Below, piece after piece: positions 46,617 through 55,110 of a stretch of 64,000 bases of DNA. The position numbers and the translations under genes were made by a program. The notes beneath the pieces were generated by a model. The model was not told the DNA's origin. It did not search any database and was given only the letters and a program-made list of their open reading frames with translations. The DNA is taken from positions 372,001 through 436,000 of the forward strand of contig NZ_JACBFY010000003.1 in assembly GCF_021401245.1 (NCBI RefSeq), read 5' to 3'. This DNA is from Pseudacidovorax sp. NFM-22 (lineage in GTDB: Bacteria > Pseudomonadota > Gammaproteobacteria > Burkholderiales > Burkholderiaceae_C). Numbering within the stretch: position 1 is the stretch's first letter; each line of letters opens with the position of its first letter.

Positions 46617-47393
46617 ATGAGCGACAAGAACGATGCGATCGACCTGGCGCGCGACGGCGCCATCGCCACCCTGACGCTGCGCAACACTGGCCGGCTCAAC
46701 GCCATGACCCGCGGCATGTGGCACGCCCTGCGGGCCGCCGCCGAGGGCCTGGCAGCCGACGCCAGCCTGCGCTGCGTGGTCGTGCGGGGGGAGGGCGGCG
46801 CCTTCTGCGCCGGCGGCGACATCTCCGAATACCCGGCCTTCCGCTACGACGTGGCCAGCCTGCGGCACTTCCACGAGGAAGAGGTCTGGGGCGCCCTGGC
46901 GGCGCTGCTGGCCTGCCCGGTGCCGCTGGTGGCGCAGATCGAGGGCGCCTGCATGGGTGCGGGGCTGGAGATCGCCAGCTGCTGCGACATCCGCCTGGCC
47001 GGCGCCTCGGCCCGTTTCGGTGCGCCCATCGCCAAGCTGGGCTTTCCCATGGCGCCGCGCGAGGCCGCGCTGGTGCGCAGCCAGATCGGCGATGCGCTGG
47101 CGCGCGACATGCTGCTGGCCGCCGGCCTGCACCCGGCGCCACGGCTGCTGGCGGCCGGCTTTCTGCTCGACGTGCTGCCCGATGCCGAGGTGCCCGACGC
47201 CGCCTGGCGCCATGCGCAGCGCATCGCTGCCCTGGCGCCGCAGGCCGCCCGGCTGCACAAGGCCACCTTCCGCGCCCTGGCTGCGGGCGAGATGCAGCAA
47301 CTCCTGTCCGGCGCCTACGACTATGCGGATTCGGCCGAGCACCGCGAGGGCATCGATGCCTTTCTCGCCAAAAGGCCGCCCCGCTTCGGCTGA
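46617..47393 (+). CDS. Enoyl-CoA hydratase/isomerase-family protein
   Basis: 258 residues from the ATG at 46617, 11 bases after the Bug gene, so translationally close. Crotonase-fold motifs: LTLRNTGRLNAMTRGM, oxyanion-hole GEGGAFCAGGDISEYPAF, and EGACMGAGLEIASCCDIRLA. The second catalytic Glu region is GAPIAKLGFPMAPREAAL, where the usual Glu-Gly of hydratases is not evident, so it may have a different reaction. Its task in malonate or short-chain acyl-CoA use is unknown. Confidence 0.88.
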   Translation: MSDKNDAIDLARDGAIATLTLRNTGRLNAMTRGMWHALRAAAEGLAADASLRCVVVRGEGGAFCAGGDISEYPAFRYDVASLRHFHEEEVWGALAALLACPVPLVAQIEGACMGAGLEIASCCDIRLAGASARFGAPIAKLGFPMAPREAALVRSQIGDALARDMLLAAGLHPAPRLLAAGFLLDVLPDAEVPDAAWRHAQRIAALAPQAARLHKATFRALAAGEMQQLLSGAYDYADSAEHREGIDAFLAKRPPRFG

Positions 47394-47462
47394 ATCCGTG
47401 AATACTCGGCGCCTGCCCAAGAACCCCTCCCCATCCAACTGCCCTTTCGTCTTCCGCCCTTC

Positions 47463-49010
47463 ATGAGCTCCACGCCCAACGCCAACCTCTTTGCCGCGCT
47501 GCGCGCCGCCTTCCCGCACGACCTGGACGAGATCGCCGTCGAAACCGATGACGGCCTGGCCTATTCCTGGCGCGACCTGGAGCGGGCCAGCGCCATGATC
47601 GCCAACCTGCTGGGCAGCCTGGGCCTGAAGCCGGGGGCGCGGGTGGCGGTGCAGGTCGAGAAGTCGGTCGAGGCCATGCTGCTGTACCTGGCCACGCTGC
47701 GCGCGGGCTATGTGTTCCTGCCGCTCAACACCGCCTACCAGCGCGCCGAGATGGAGTACTTCATCGGCAACGCCGAGCCCGAGGTGGTGGTGTGCACCAG
47801 CGCCAACCTCGACTGGGTGGAGCCCATCGCCAAGGCGGCCGGCACGCGCTGGGTGTTCACGCTGGACGACAACCGCACCGGCACGCTGCTGGGCCATGCG
47901 GCCACCTGCAGCGCCGAGCACGAGATCGTGACCAAGGCCGACGACGACCTGGCGGCCATCCTCTACACCAGCGGCACCACCGGCCGGAGCAAGGGCGCGA
48001 TGCTGTCGCACCGCAACCTGCGCAGCAATGCCGAGGTGCTCAAGACCTACTGGGGCTGGACGCACGGCGACGTGCTGCTGCACGCGCTGCCCATCTTCCA
48101 TGTGCACGGTCTGTTCGTGGCCATCCACGGCGCGCTGCTCAACGGCAGCAAGATGCTCTGGTTCGGCAAGTTCGACCCCAAGCGCGTCATCGCCAAGCTG
48201 CCCGAGGCGACGGTTTTCATGGGCGTGCCCACGCTCTATGTGCGGATGCTGGCCGAACCCACGCTGAGCCTGGCGGCCTGCGACAACATGCGCCTCTTCA
48301 TCAGCGGCTCGGCGCCGCTGCTCATCGAAACCTTCAACGACTGGCAGACGCGCACCGGACACACCATCCTGGAGCGCTACGGCATGAGCGAGACCATCAT
48401 GCTGACCTCCAACCCCTACACCTCGGTGCAGGGCGCGCGGCGCGGCGGCACGGTGGGCTTTCCGCTGCCGGGCGTCAAGCTGCGGGTGCGGGCCTACGAA
48501 GACGGCAAGCCGCCGCGCGACTGCGAGCGCGACGAGATCGGCAACATCGAGGTGGCCGGCCCCAACGTCTTCGCCGGCTACTGGCGCATGCCCGAGAAGA
48601 CCAAGGAGGAGTTCACGCCCGACGGCTTCTTCAAGACCGGCGACGTGGGCAAGGTCGACACCCTCGGCTACGTGACCATCGTGGGCCGCAGCAAGGACCT
48701 GATCATCAGCGGCGGCTACAACGTCTACCCGGCCGAGATCGAGGGCTACATCAACGAGATGCCCGGCGTGGCCGAGAGCGCGGTGGTGGGTGTGCCGCAT
48801 CCCGACTTCGGCGAGGTGGGCGTGGCGGTGGTGGTGGGCAAGCCGGGCGCATCGCCCGATGCCGACGCCATCGTGGCCGAGCTCAAGGCCAAGCTGGCCA
48901 ACTTCAAGATTCCCAAGCGCTGTTTCGTGGTCGACGAGTTGCCGCGCAACCAGATGGGCAAGGTGCAGAAGGCCTTGCTGCGCGAGCAGCACAAGGCCCT
49001 GTTCACCTGA
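47463..49010 (+). CDS. matB: Malonyl-CoA synthetase (malonate-CoA ligase)
   Basis: 515 residues. An AMP-forming ligase: P-loop YTSGTTGRSKGAMLSHRN, LPIFHVHGLFVA, GSAPLLIETFNDWQ, YGMSETIMLTSNPY, FKTGDVGKVDTLGYVTIVGR and a C-terminal Lys in NQMGKVQKALLRE. The histidine- and arginine-rich pocket and overall sequence fit MatB-type malonyl-CoA synthetases. Malonate + CoA + ATP gives malonyl-CoA, which the decarboxylase at 44065-45531 converts to acetyl-CoA. Last gene of the malonate module; a convergent hairpin (49125-49158) follows. No matR-like regulator is adjacent. Confidence 0.9.
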   Translation: MSSTPNANLFAALRAAFPHDLDEIAVETDDGLAYSWRDLERASAMIANLLGSLGLKPGARVAVQVEKSVEAMLLYLATLRAGYVFLPLNTAYQRAEMEYFIGNAEPEVVVCTSANLDWVEPIAKAAGTRWVFTLDDNRTGTLLGHAATCSAEHEIVTKADDDLAAILYTSGTTGRSKGAMLSHRNLRSNAEVLKTYWGWTHGDVLLHALPIFHVHGLFVAIHGALLNGSKMLWFGKFDPKRVIAKLPEATVFMGVPTLYVRMLAEPTLSLAACDNMRLFISGSAPLLIETFNDWQTRTGHTILERYGMSETIMLTSNPYTSVQGARRGGTVGFPLPGVKLRVRAYEDGKPPRDCERDEIGNIEVAGPNVFAGYWRMPEKTKEEFTPDGFFKTGDVGKVDTLGYVTIVGRSKDLIISGGYNVYPAEIEGYINEMPGVAESAVVGVPHPDFGEVGVAVVVGKPGASPDADAIVAELKAKLANFKIPKRCFVVDELPRNQMGKVQKALLREQHKALFT

Positions 49011-49124
49011 TTCGGCAAGCGGCCCGCCCAGCATGAAACCGGCGCAGCCCGATTGATCGAAGGGCCGCGGAGCAGGCCATGCGAGAGCACCCGAGGAACT
49101 GGCTTTGCCAGGCCTCCGGGTGCG

Positions 49125-49158
49125 CCCCCCTCCAAGCCGAAGGCGCCAGAGAGGGGGG
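49125..49158. terminator. Hairpin between convergent matB and usp genes
   Basis: CCCCCCTC (49125-49132) pairs with GAGGGGGG (49151-49158); the loop itself is GC-rich and may form an inner stem (GCCGAAGGC). Located midway between two stop codons, so a bidirectional terminator is likely. Confidence 0.45.
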
Positions 49159-49190
49159 AGCCGCGAAGCGGCATGGGGGGTGGCGCAGGT

Positions 49191-49616
49191 TCACTGCACC
49201 AGCAGCACCGGCAGGTCGCTTTCGGCGATGACCTTGGTGGCCACCGAACCCATCAGTGCGCGGCCCAGCGCACCCTGACCGCGGGTGCCCATCACGATCA
49301 GGCCCGCACCGCTCTCCTTGGCGGCGCGCACGATCTCCTCGGCGGCCTGCCCGTGGCGGGTCTGCACCGAGGCGTTGGCGATGCCCAGGCCCTGCAGCTG
49401 CTGCTTCACCGGGTCGATCACCTTGGCGCCTTCTTCGTTGTAGTACTCGGCCAGGGTCTCCTTCGCGATGTGGCGGCTGGCATGCGGCGGGACGGCCGGG
49501 CACACATGCACCAGCACCAGCTCATGGCCATCGACGAACATGCTTCGCTGGGCGGCGATGTAGTCCAGTGCCTTGCGGGTGAACTCACTGCCATCCACGG
49601 CGACGACGATCTTCAT
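49191..49616 (-). CDS. Universal stress protein, ATP-binding type
   Basis: 141 residues from the ATG at 49614-49616, with AAAGGAG in good position. The UspA fold starts MKIVVAVDGSE. The ATP-binding motif G-x2-G-x9-GS is complete (GTRGQGALGRALMGS), so nucleotide binding is expected. Second of two Usp genes in tandem (74-base gap); the upstream one has an FNR-type box at its promoter, so both may be induced when oxygen falls. Confidence 0.9.
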   Translation of the reverse strand: MKIVVAVDGSEFTRKALDYIAAQRSMFVDGHELVLVHVCPAVPPHASRHIAKETLAEYYNEEGAKVIDPVKQQLQGLGIANASVQTRHGQAAEEIVRAAKESGAGLIVMGTRGQGALGRALMGSVATKVIAESDLPVLLVQ

Positions 49617-49690
49617 TGCTCTTGCTCCTTTTCTAGGGTGAGGACATGCGCCGCGAGGGCGCAGCCCAGTGTGGCGGCAGCGGCCCGCGC

Positions 49691-50134
49691 TCAGCGCAAT
49701 ACCAGCACGGGCAATGTGGAATGGGTGAGCACGTGCTGCGTCTCGCTGCCCAGCAGCAGCCGCTTGATGCCCTTGCGGCCGTGCGAGGCCATCACGATCA
49801 GATCGGCCTTGTGCTTGCGCGCGGCGCTGATGATCGACTCGGCCACCAGGTCCGACTTGACCACCGCGGCCCGGGCCTTCACGCCCTTGGCCTGCACCTG
49901 GGCCACCGCCTTGTCGACCAGCTCGCGGGCCTGCTCGGACCATTGCTTCTCGATGCGCGCGACGTCCTGCGTCTCGAACACCACGGCGCCTTCCAGGTAG
50001 CTCACCGGGTAGCGCGGCACCACGTTCAGCACCACGATCTCGGCGCCGCAGGTCTGGGCGAGCGCGGTGGCGTGCTGGACGGCTTTCTTCGACAGGCTGG
50101 AGCTGTCGGTGGGGACGAGGATGCGCTGGTACAT
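49691..50134 (-). CDS. Universal stress protein, probably induced at low oxygen
   Basis: 147 residues from the ATG at 50132-50134 (MYQRILVPTDSSSLS, the typical Usp opening). The C-terminal loop is MASHGRKGIKRLLLGSET, an ATP-loop-like variant. The FNR-type box TTGAC-CGAG-GTCAA at 50192-50205 is centred 41-42 bases ahead of a predicted start near 50157. TATGCT on the minus strand (about 50163-50169) is at the place of a -10 box. That is the classic class II FNR geometry, so activation by FNR/Anr is likely. It is divergent from ccoI. Confidence 0.88.
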   Translation of the reverse strand: MYQRILVPTDSSSLSKKAVQHATALAQTCGAEIVVLNVVPRYPVSYLEGAVVFETQDVARIEKQWSEQARELVDKAVAQVQAKGVKARAAVVKSDLVAESIISAARKHKADLIVMASHGRKGIKRLLLGSETQHVLTHSTLPVLVLR

Positions 50135-50191
50135 GGTCTGAGGCTCCGTGTTGATGTGGCGCCAGCATAGGCAGCCCGGCACAGCCGAAAC

Positions 50192-50205
50192 TTGACCGAG
50201 GTCAA
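50192..50205. promoter_or_regulatory. FNR/Anr box between usp and ccoI
   Basis: TTGAC-CGAG-GTCAA, perfect 5+4+5 inverted repeat, 8 of 10 matches to TTGAT-N4-ATCAA. Geometry fits the minus-strand usp gene better than ccoI, whose ATG at 50240 is only 35 bases beyond the box. Confidence 0.8.
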
Positions 50206-50239
50206 GGCCTGCGAGGGTGCGTGCGCGCAGCATCGACCC

Positions 50240-52603
50240 ATGCAAGCTGCCCTTCCTCTAGGCTCCGCCAGCGCACCGACGGAAGCCGACGTCCAGGCCC
50301 GCACGGCCCTCGACGACCCGGCCGAATGGCCGGCCTTCGGCCATGAACTGCGCGCGGGCGGTGACTGGGAGTCGCAGGTCTGCGTGGAAGGCATCCACTG
50401 CGCGGCCTGCGCCTTCACCATCGAGGACGCGCTGCTGCGCCTGCCTGGCGTGCGCAAGGTGACGGTCAATGCCGCGAGCCGCCGCGCGCGCATCGTGTGG
50501 TCGCCCACGCAGGTGCAGCCCTCGCGCTGGTTCGCGGCCGTGGCCGAGGCCGGCTACCGCTTCGCGCCCGCCGCCGATGCCTCGCTGCGCATCGAACGGC
50601 AGAAGGACGCAAGGCGCGCGCTCTTCCGCTGGCTGGTCGCGGGCCTGTGCATGATGCAGGTGATGATGTATGCGCTGCCGGCCTACGTGGCCGGCCCGGG
50701 CGAGATGACGCCCGACATCGAGCGCCTGCTGCGCTGGGCCTCGTGGGTGCTCACGCTGCCCGTCATGGCCTTCGCATGCGGACCCTTCTTCGGCAGCGCC
50801 TGGCGCGATCTGCGCCATGGCCGCATCGGCATGGACGTGCCGGTGGCGCTGGGCATGGCCATCGCCTTCGTGGTGAGCACGGCGGGCACCTTCGACCCCG
50901 AAGGGCCGTTGGGCCACGAGGTGTATTTCGACTCCCTCACCATGTTCGTGTTCTTCCTGCTCACCGGCCGCTGGCTGGAGTCGCGGCTGCGCGACCGCAC
51001 GGCGGGTGCGCTCGATGCGCTGGCCGGCCGGCTGCCGGAGACGGCCGAGCGGCGGCAGATCCACGGCGGCTTCGAGCGCGTGCCGCTGCGCCGCGTGCAG
51101 GTGGGCGACGTGCTGCGCGTGCGGCCGGGCGAGGCCTTTCCCGCGGACGGCGTCGTGGTCGACGGCGACACACTGGCCGACGAGGCGCTGCTCACCGGCG
51201 AGTCGCGCCCCGTCGCCAAGCCCTATGGCGAGACGGTGCACGCCGGCAGCCACAACCTGTCGGCGCCAGTGCTGGTGCTCGTGCGTCAGGTGGGCAGCGG
51301 CACGCGCTTTGCGCAGATCGTGGCGCTCATGGAGAGCGCGGCCATGCAGCGCCCGCGGTTGGCCGCGATGGCCGACCGCATCGCGCGGCCCTTCCTGCTG
51401 GCGGTGGTGCTTGCGGCGGGCGGCGCGGCGCTGTGGTGGTGGCCGGTGGACCCGGGGCATGCGCTGATGGTCGCGGTCTCGGTGCTGATCGTGACCTGTC
51501 CCTGCGCGCTCTCGCTGGCCACGCCCGCGGCCATGCTGGCCAGCGCAGGCGCCCTCGCACGGCGAGGCGTGCTGGTGGCCCACATGCAGGCGCTGGAATC
51601 GCTGGCCACGGCGCAGACGGTGGTCTTCGACAAGACCGGCACGCTCACGCGCGGCACGCCGCGGCTGGACCGGGTCTACAGCCGCCGCGGCACGCTGCCC
51701 GGCGACGCGCTCGAACTCGCGGTGGCGCTGGCCGAAGGCTCGCTGCACCCGGCCGCACGGGCGCTGCGCCAGGCCTGGGACGCGCAGCATCGCGTGCCGC
51801 CCGCGTGGCGTGCCGAGGCGGTGCAGGAACAGCATGGCCAGGGCGTGCAGGGCCTCCTGTGGCCGCAGCAGGGCGATGCGCCCGCGCGCCATGTGCGGCT
51901 GGGCAGTGCGGCCTTCTGCGAGGCCCGTGCGCTGCAGACCGACGCCATGCAGGTCCACCTCAGTGACGACGAGGGCTGGGTGGCCAGCTTCGCGCTGGCC
52001 GAAGACCTGCGGCCCGAAGCGCCGGAGGCGATCGCGCGACTCAAGGCCCTGGGCCTGGTGCCACGCCTGCTTTCCGGCGACCGCGAGGCGGCGGCGCAGC
52101 GGCTGGCGGCCAGCGCCGGCATCGACACGGCACGCGGCGGCTGCAGCCCCGAGGACAAGCTGCACGAGGTGCGCCGCCTGCAGGCGCAGGGCAGGGCAGT
52201 GGCCATGGTGGGTGATGGCCTGAACGACGGGCCGGTGATCGCACAGGCCGATGCCTCGTTCGCCTTCGGCGACGCCGTGCCGCTGACGCAGGCGCGGGCC
52301 GACTTCGTGGTACTGGCCGGTTCGCTGCAGGCGGTGCCCGACACCGTCGCGCAGGCGCGGCGCACGCTGCGCATCGTGCGACAGAACCTGGCCTGGTCCG
52401 CGGCCTACAACGCGCTGTGCGTGCCCCTGGCGCTGGCAGGCTGGCTGCCGGCCTGGCTGGCGGGCCTGGGCATGGCGCTCAGCTCGCTGGTGGTGGTGCT
52501 CAACAGTGCACGCCTGTCTCGCATGGATTCCGCCGAAAGACAACAGGCAGTGGCCTCGGCGGAGCACGTGCCTGCGGATGCCACGCTGGTGCCGCAAGGC
52601 TGA
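50240..52603 (+). CDS. ccoI: Copper P1B-type ATPase for cbb3 oxidase assembly
   Basis: 787 residues from the ATG at 50240; a TTG at 50192 would lie inside the FNR box and is rejected. Exports or delivers copper for maturation of cytochrome cbb3 oxidase. An N-terminal heavy-metal domain has CVEGIHCAAC (Cys54, Cys57). Eight membrane helices, the CPC motif (LIVTCPCALSLATP), the phosphorylation site FDKTGTLTRG and hinge MVGDGLNDGPVIAQA follow. VDGDTLADEALLTGES is the actuator TGES. CcoI-type is inferred from its place directly upstream of ccoS and ccoN. A 12-base gap separates it from ccoS. Confidence 0.93.
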   Translation: MQAALPLGSASAPTEADVQARTALDDPAEWPAFGHELRAGGDWESQVCVEGIHCAACAFTIEDALLRLPGVRKVTVNAASRRARIVWSPTQVQPSRWFAAVAEAGYRFAPAADASLRIERQKDARRALFRWLVAGLCMMQVMMYALPAYVAGPGEMTPDIERLLRWASWVLTLPVMAFACGPFFGSAWRDLRHGRIGMDVPVALGMAIAFVVSTAGTFDPEGPLGHEVYFDSLTMFVFFLLTGRWLESRLRDRTAGALDALAGRLPETAERRQIHGGFERVPLRRVQVGDVLRVRPGEAFPADGVVVDGDTLADEALLTGESRPVAKPYGETVHAGSHNLSAPVLVLVRQVGSGTRFAQIVALMESAAMQRPRLAAMADRIARPFLLAVVLAAGGAALWWWPVDPGHALMVAVSVLIVTCPCALSLATPAAMLASAGALARRGVLVAHMQALESLATAQTVVFDKTGTLTRGTPRLDRVYSRRGTLPGDALELAVALAEGSLHPAARALRQAWDAQHRVPPAWRAEAVQEQHGQGVQGLLWPQQGDAPARHVRLGSAAFCEARALQTDAMQVHLSDDEGWVASFALAEDLRPEAPEAIARLKALGLVPRLLSGDREAAAQRLAASAGIDTARGGCSPEDKLHEVRRLQAQGRAVAMVGDGLNDGPVIAQADASFAFGDAVPLTQARADFVVLAGSLQAVPDTVAQARRTLRIVRQNLAWSAAYNALCVPLALAGWLPAWLAGLGMALSSLVVVLNSARLSRMDSAERQQAVASAEHVPADATLVPQG

Positions 52604-52615
52604 AGGGGAGCGGCC

Positions 52616-52753
52616 ATGGACATCCTCTTCGTGCTCGTGCCGCTGTCGGTGCTGCTGGTGCTGCTGATCATCGCGGGCCTGTGGTGGGCCGTGGAGCGCG
52701 GCCAGTTCGATGACGTGGAACAGGAAGGCGCGCGCATTCTGCAAAGCGATTGA
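52616..52753 (+). CDS. ccoS: Cytochrome oxidase maturation protein CcoS
   Basis: 45 residues: ATG at 52616, stop TGA at 52751-52753, preceded by GAAGGGGAG. One membrane helix ([20 protein letters not shown]) near the N-terminus, then [19 protein letters not shown], the conserved CcoS tail (GQFDDLE-type). CcoS is required for insertion of redox cofactors into cbb3 oxidase. Its last codons overlap the FNR box (52750-52763) that controls ccoN. Confidence 0.92.
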   Translation: MDILFVLVPLSVLLVLLIIAGLWWAVERGQFDDVEQEGARILQSD

Positions 52754-52763
52754 TCTCCGTCAA
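52750..52763 (+). promoter_or_regulatory. FNR/Anr box upstream of ccoN
   Basis: TTGAT-CTCC-GTCAA, 9 of 10 matches to TTGAT-N4-ATCAA. It overlaps the ccoS stop. With the ccoN ATG at 52822, a class II promoter would start near 52798, 24 bases before the ATG. Confidence 0.88.
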
Positions 52764-52821
52764 TCGACCGGCGGGAACCGAGTCGGACACTGCCTACAAG
52801 TTCCTCAACCTGGTTCCCAAG

Positions 52822-54261
52822 ATGCAGTCCTCCCACTCACCTGCGGCGCTCTACAACGACACGGTCGTGCGCCAGTTCTCGCTGATGGCCGTGGTCTGGG
52901 GCGTGGTCGGCATGCTCGTCGGCGTAATCATCGCCGCCCAGCTGACCTGGCCCGATCTCAACCTCGGCATCCCCTGGCTGAGCTACGGGCGCCTGCGTCC
53001 GCTGCACACCAACGCCGTCATCTTCGCCTTCGGCGGCTGTGCGCTCTTTGCCACCAGCTACCACGTGGTGCAGCGCACCTGCCAGACGCGCCTGTTCGCG
53101 CCGGGCCTCGCGGCCTTCACCTTCTGGGGCTGGCAGGCCGTCATCGTGGCCGCGGCCGTCAGCCTGCCGCTGGGCTACACCACCGGCAAGGAATACGCCG
53201 AGCTCGAATGGCCCATCGACATCCTGATCACGCTGGTGTGGGTGTCGTATGCCATCGTGTTCTTCGGCACGGTGGGCACGCGCAAGGTCAAGCACATCTA
53301 CGTGGCCAACTGGTTCTACGGTGCCTTCATCATCGCCGTGGCCCTGCTGCATGTGGTCAACAGCGCCGAGGTGCCGGCGGGCTGGATGAAGAGCTACTCG
53401 GCCTATGCCGGCGTGCAGGACGCCATGGTGCAGTGGTGGTACGGCCATAACGCGGTGGGCTTCTTCCTCACCGCCGGCTTCCTGGGGATGATGTATTACT
53501 ACATCCCCAAGCAGGCCGAGCGCCCGGTCTACAGCTACCGCCTGTCGATCGTGCACTTCTGGGCGCTGATCTTCACCTACATGTGGGCGGGTCCGCACCA
53601 CCTGCACTACACCGCGCTGCCGGACTGGACGCAGTCGCTGGGCATGCTGTTCTCGCTCATCCTGCTGGCGCCCAGCTGGGGCGGCATGATCAACGGCGTG
53701 ATGACCCTGTCGGGTGCCTGGCACAAGCTGCGCACCGACCCGATCCTGCGCTTCCTGATCGTGGCCCTGTCCTTCTACGGCATGTCCACCTTCGAGGGCC
53801 CGATGATGTCCATCAAGACCGTCAACGCCCTCAGCCACTACACCGACTGGACCATCGGCCACGTGCACTCCGGCGCGCTCGGCTGGGTGGGCCTGATCTC
53901 GATGGGCTCGCTGTACTACCTGATCCCGCGCATGTGGGGCCGCACCACGATGCACAGCATCAAGGCCATCGAGCTGCACTTCTGGATGGCCACCATCGGC
54001 ATCGTGCTCTACATCGCCGCCATGTGGATCGCCGGCGTGATGCAGGGCCTGATGTGGCGCGCCATCAACCCCGACGGCACGCTCACCTACACCTTCGCCG
54101 AAGGCGTGAAGGCCACCTTCCCCTTCTACGTGGTGCGCCTGCTGGGCGGCCTGCTGTACCTGGGCGGCATGCTGGTCATGGCCTGGAACGTGTGGATGAC
54201 CGTGATCTCGGGCCGTGCGGTGCGCGCCACCATCCCGGCCCCGCAAGCGGCCCATGCCTGA
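52822..54261 (+). CDS. ccoN: cbb3-type cytochrome c oxidase subunit I
   Basis: 479 residues from the ATG at 52822 ([13 protein letters not shown]); an upstream TTG lies in the FNR box. It is the catalytic subunit with about 12 helices, reducing O2 at the haem b3-CuB centre. Conserved stretches: [16 protein letters not shown] with a low-spin haem His, [20 protein letters not shown] with CuB His/Tyr region, [15 protein letters not shown] with the two-His CuB ligands, and [16 protein letters not shown]. High oxygen affinity fits the FNR box upstream. Operon order ccoN-O-Q-P-G-H. Confidence 0.97.
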   Translation: MQSSHSPAALYNDTVVRQFSLMAVVWGVVGMLVGVIIAAQLTWPDLNLGIPWLSYGRLRPLHTNAVIFAFGGCALFATSYHVVQRTCQTRLFAPGLAAFTFWGWQAVIVAAAVSLPLGYTTGKEYAELEWPIDILITLVWVSYAIVFFGTVGTRKVKHIYVANWFYGAFIIAVALLHVVNSAEVPAGWMKSYSAYAGVQDAMVQWWYGHNAVGFFLTAGFLGMMYYYIPKQAERPVYSYRLSIVHFWALIFTYMWAGPHHLHYTALPDWTQSLGMLFSLILLAPSWGGMINGVMTLSGAWHKLRTDPILRFLIVALSFYGMSTFEGPMMSIKTVNALSHYTDWTIGHVHSGALGWVGLISMGSLYYLIPRMWGRTTMHSIKAIELHFWMATIGIVLYIAAMWIAGVMQGLMWRAINPDGTLTYTFAEGVKATFPFYVVRLLGGLLYLGGMLVMAWNVWMTVISGRAVRATIPAPQAAHA

Positions 54262-54280
54262 ACGAACGGAGCACAAGAAC

Positions 54281-54913
54281 ATGAGCCAGACGACGCCCTC
54301 CACGTCCACCGGCTTCTCGCATGAGAAGGTCGAGACCAACAACTTTTTGATGATCGTGCTGATCCTGCTGGTCGTCGCCGTCGGCGGCCTGGTGGAGATC
54401 GTGCCGCTGTTCTTCCAGAAGTCCACCACCGAGCCCATCGCCGGCCTCAAGCCCTACACGGCGCTGCAGCTGGCCGGCCGCGACATCTACCTGCGCGAGG
54501 GTTGCTACAACTGCCACTCGCAGATGATCCGCCCCTTCCGCGCCGAGACGCTGCGCTATGGCCACTACTCGGTGGCCGGCGAGTTCGTGTACGACCACCC
54601 CTTCCAGTGGGGCAGCAAGCGCACCGGGCCCGACCTGCAGCGCGTGGGCGGCAAGTACAGCGACGAGTGGCACCGCATCCACCTGAACAACCCGCGCGAC
54701 GTGGTGCCCGAATCCAACATGCCGGCCTACACCTGGCTGGAGAAGAACACCGTCGACGCCGCGGCCCTGCCGGCCCACATGCGGGCCCTGCGCAAGGTGG
54801 GCGTGCCCTACACCGACGAGGACATCGCCGGCGCGCAGGCCGCCGTCGAGGGCAAGACCGAGATGGAAGCCACCATCGCCTACCTGCAGTCGCTGGGTCG
54901 GGCCCTGAAGTAA
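54281..54913 (+). CDS. ccoO: cbb3-type cytochrome c oxidase subunit II (mono-haem)
   Basis: 210 residues from the ATG at 54281. It has one N-terminal membrane anchor ([20 protein letters not shown]) and a periplasmic cytochrome c domain with CYNCH (Cys75, Cys78, His79); the distal Met lies in [10 protein letters not shown]. The stretch [12 protein letters not shown]-like [16 protein letters not shown] is nearly invariant in CcoO. Transfers electrons from CcoP to CcoN. The 19-base gap after ccoN holds a good ACGGAG ribosome binding site. Confidence 0.96.
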   Translation: MSQTTPSTSTGFSHEKVETNNFLMIVLILLVVAVGGLVEIVPLFFQKSTTEPIAGLKPYTALQLAGRDIYLREGCYNCHSQMIRPFRAETLRYGHYSVAGEFVYDHPFQWGSKRTGPDLQRVGGKYSDEWHRIHLNNPRDVVPESNMPAYTWLEKNTVDAAALPAHMRALRKVGVPYTDEDIAGAQAAVEGKTEMEATIAYLQSLGRALK

Positions 54914-54935
54914 GCGAACGAGGAGTACCCACATC

Positions 54936-55073
54936 ATGGACCTGACCACCCTGCGTTCCATCGCCACCGTCGTGTGCTTCGTGCTCTTCCTGGGCATCGT
55001 GGCCTGGGCATACGCGCGGCGCAACCGTGCCGGCTTCGAGGAGGCAGCACGGCTGCCCTTCGAGCAGGACTGA
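54936..55073 (+). CDS. ccoQ: cbb3-type oxidase subunit CcoQ
   Basis: 45 residues: ATG at 54936, TGA at 55071-55073, preceded by GAGGAGTACCC. One membrane helix (SIATVVCFVLFLGIVAWAYA) and a short charged tail ending EEAARLPFEQD, the normal CcoQ plan. CcoQ stabilises the assembled oxidase. It lies between ccoO and ccoP. Confidence 0.92.
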   Translation: MDLTTLRSIATVVCFVLFLGIVAWAYARRNRAGFEEAARLPFEQD

Positions 55074-55110
55074 GCGCCCCGCGCCAACGCATCGAACGAG
55101 AGAGATCACG

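Noticed and set aside
50192-50239. TTG start for ccoI at 50192
   Set aside because: The TTG is part of the FNR box; the ATG at 50240 is the first sensible start.
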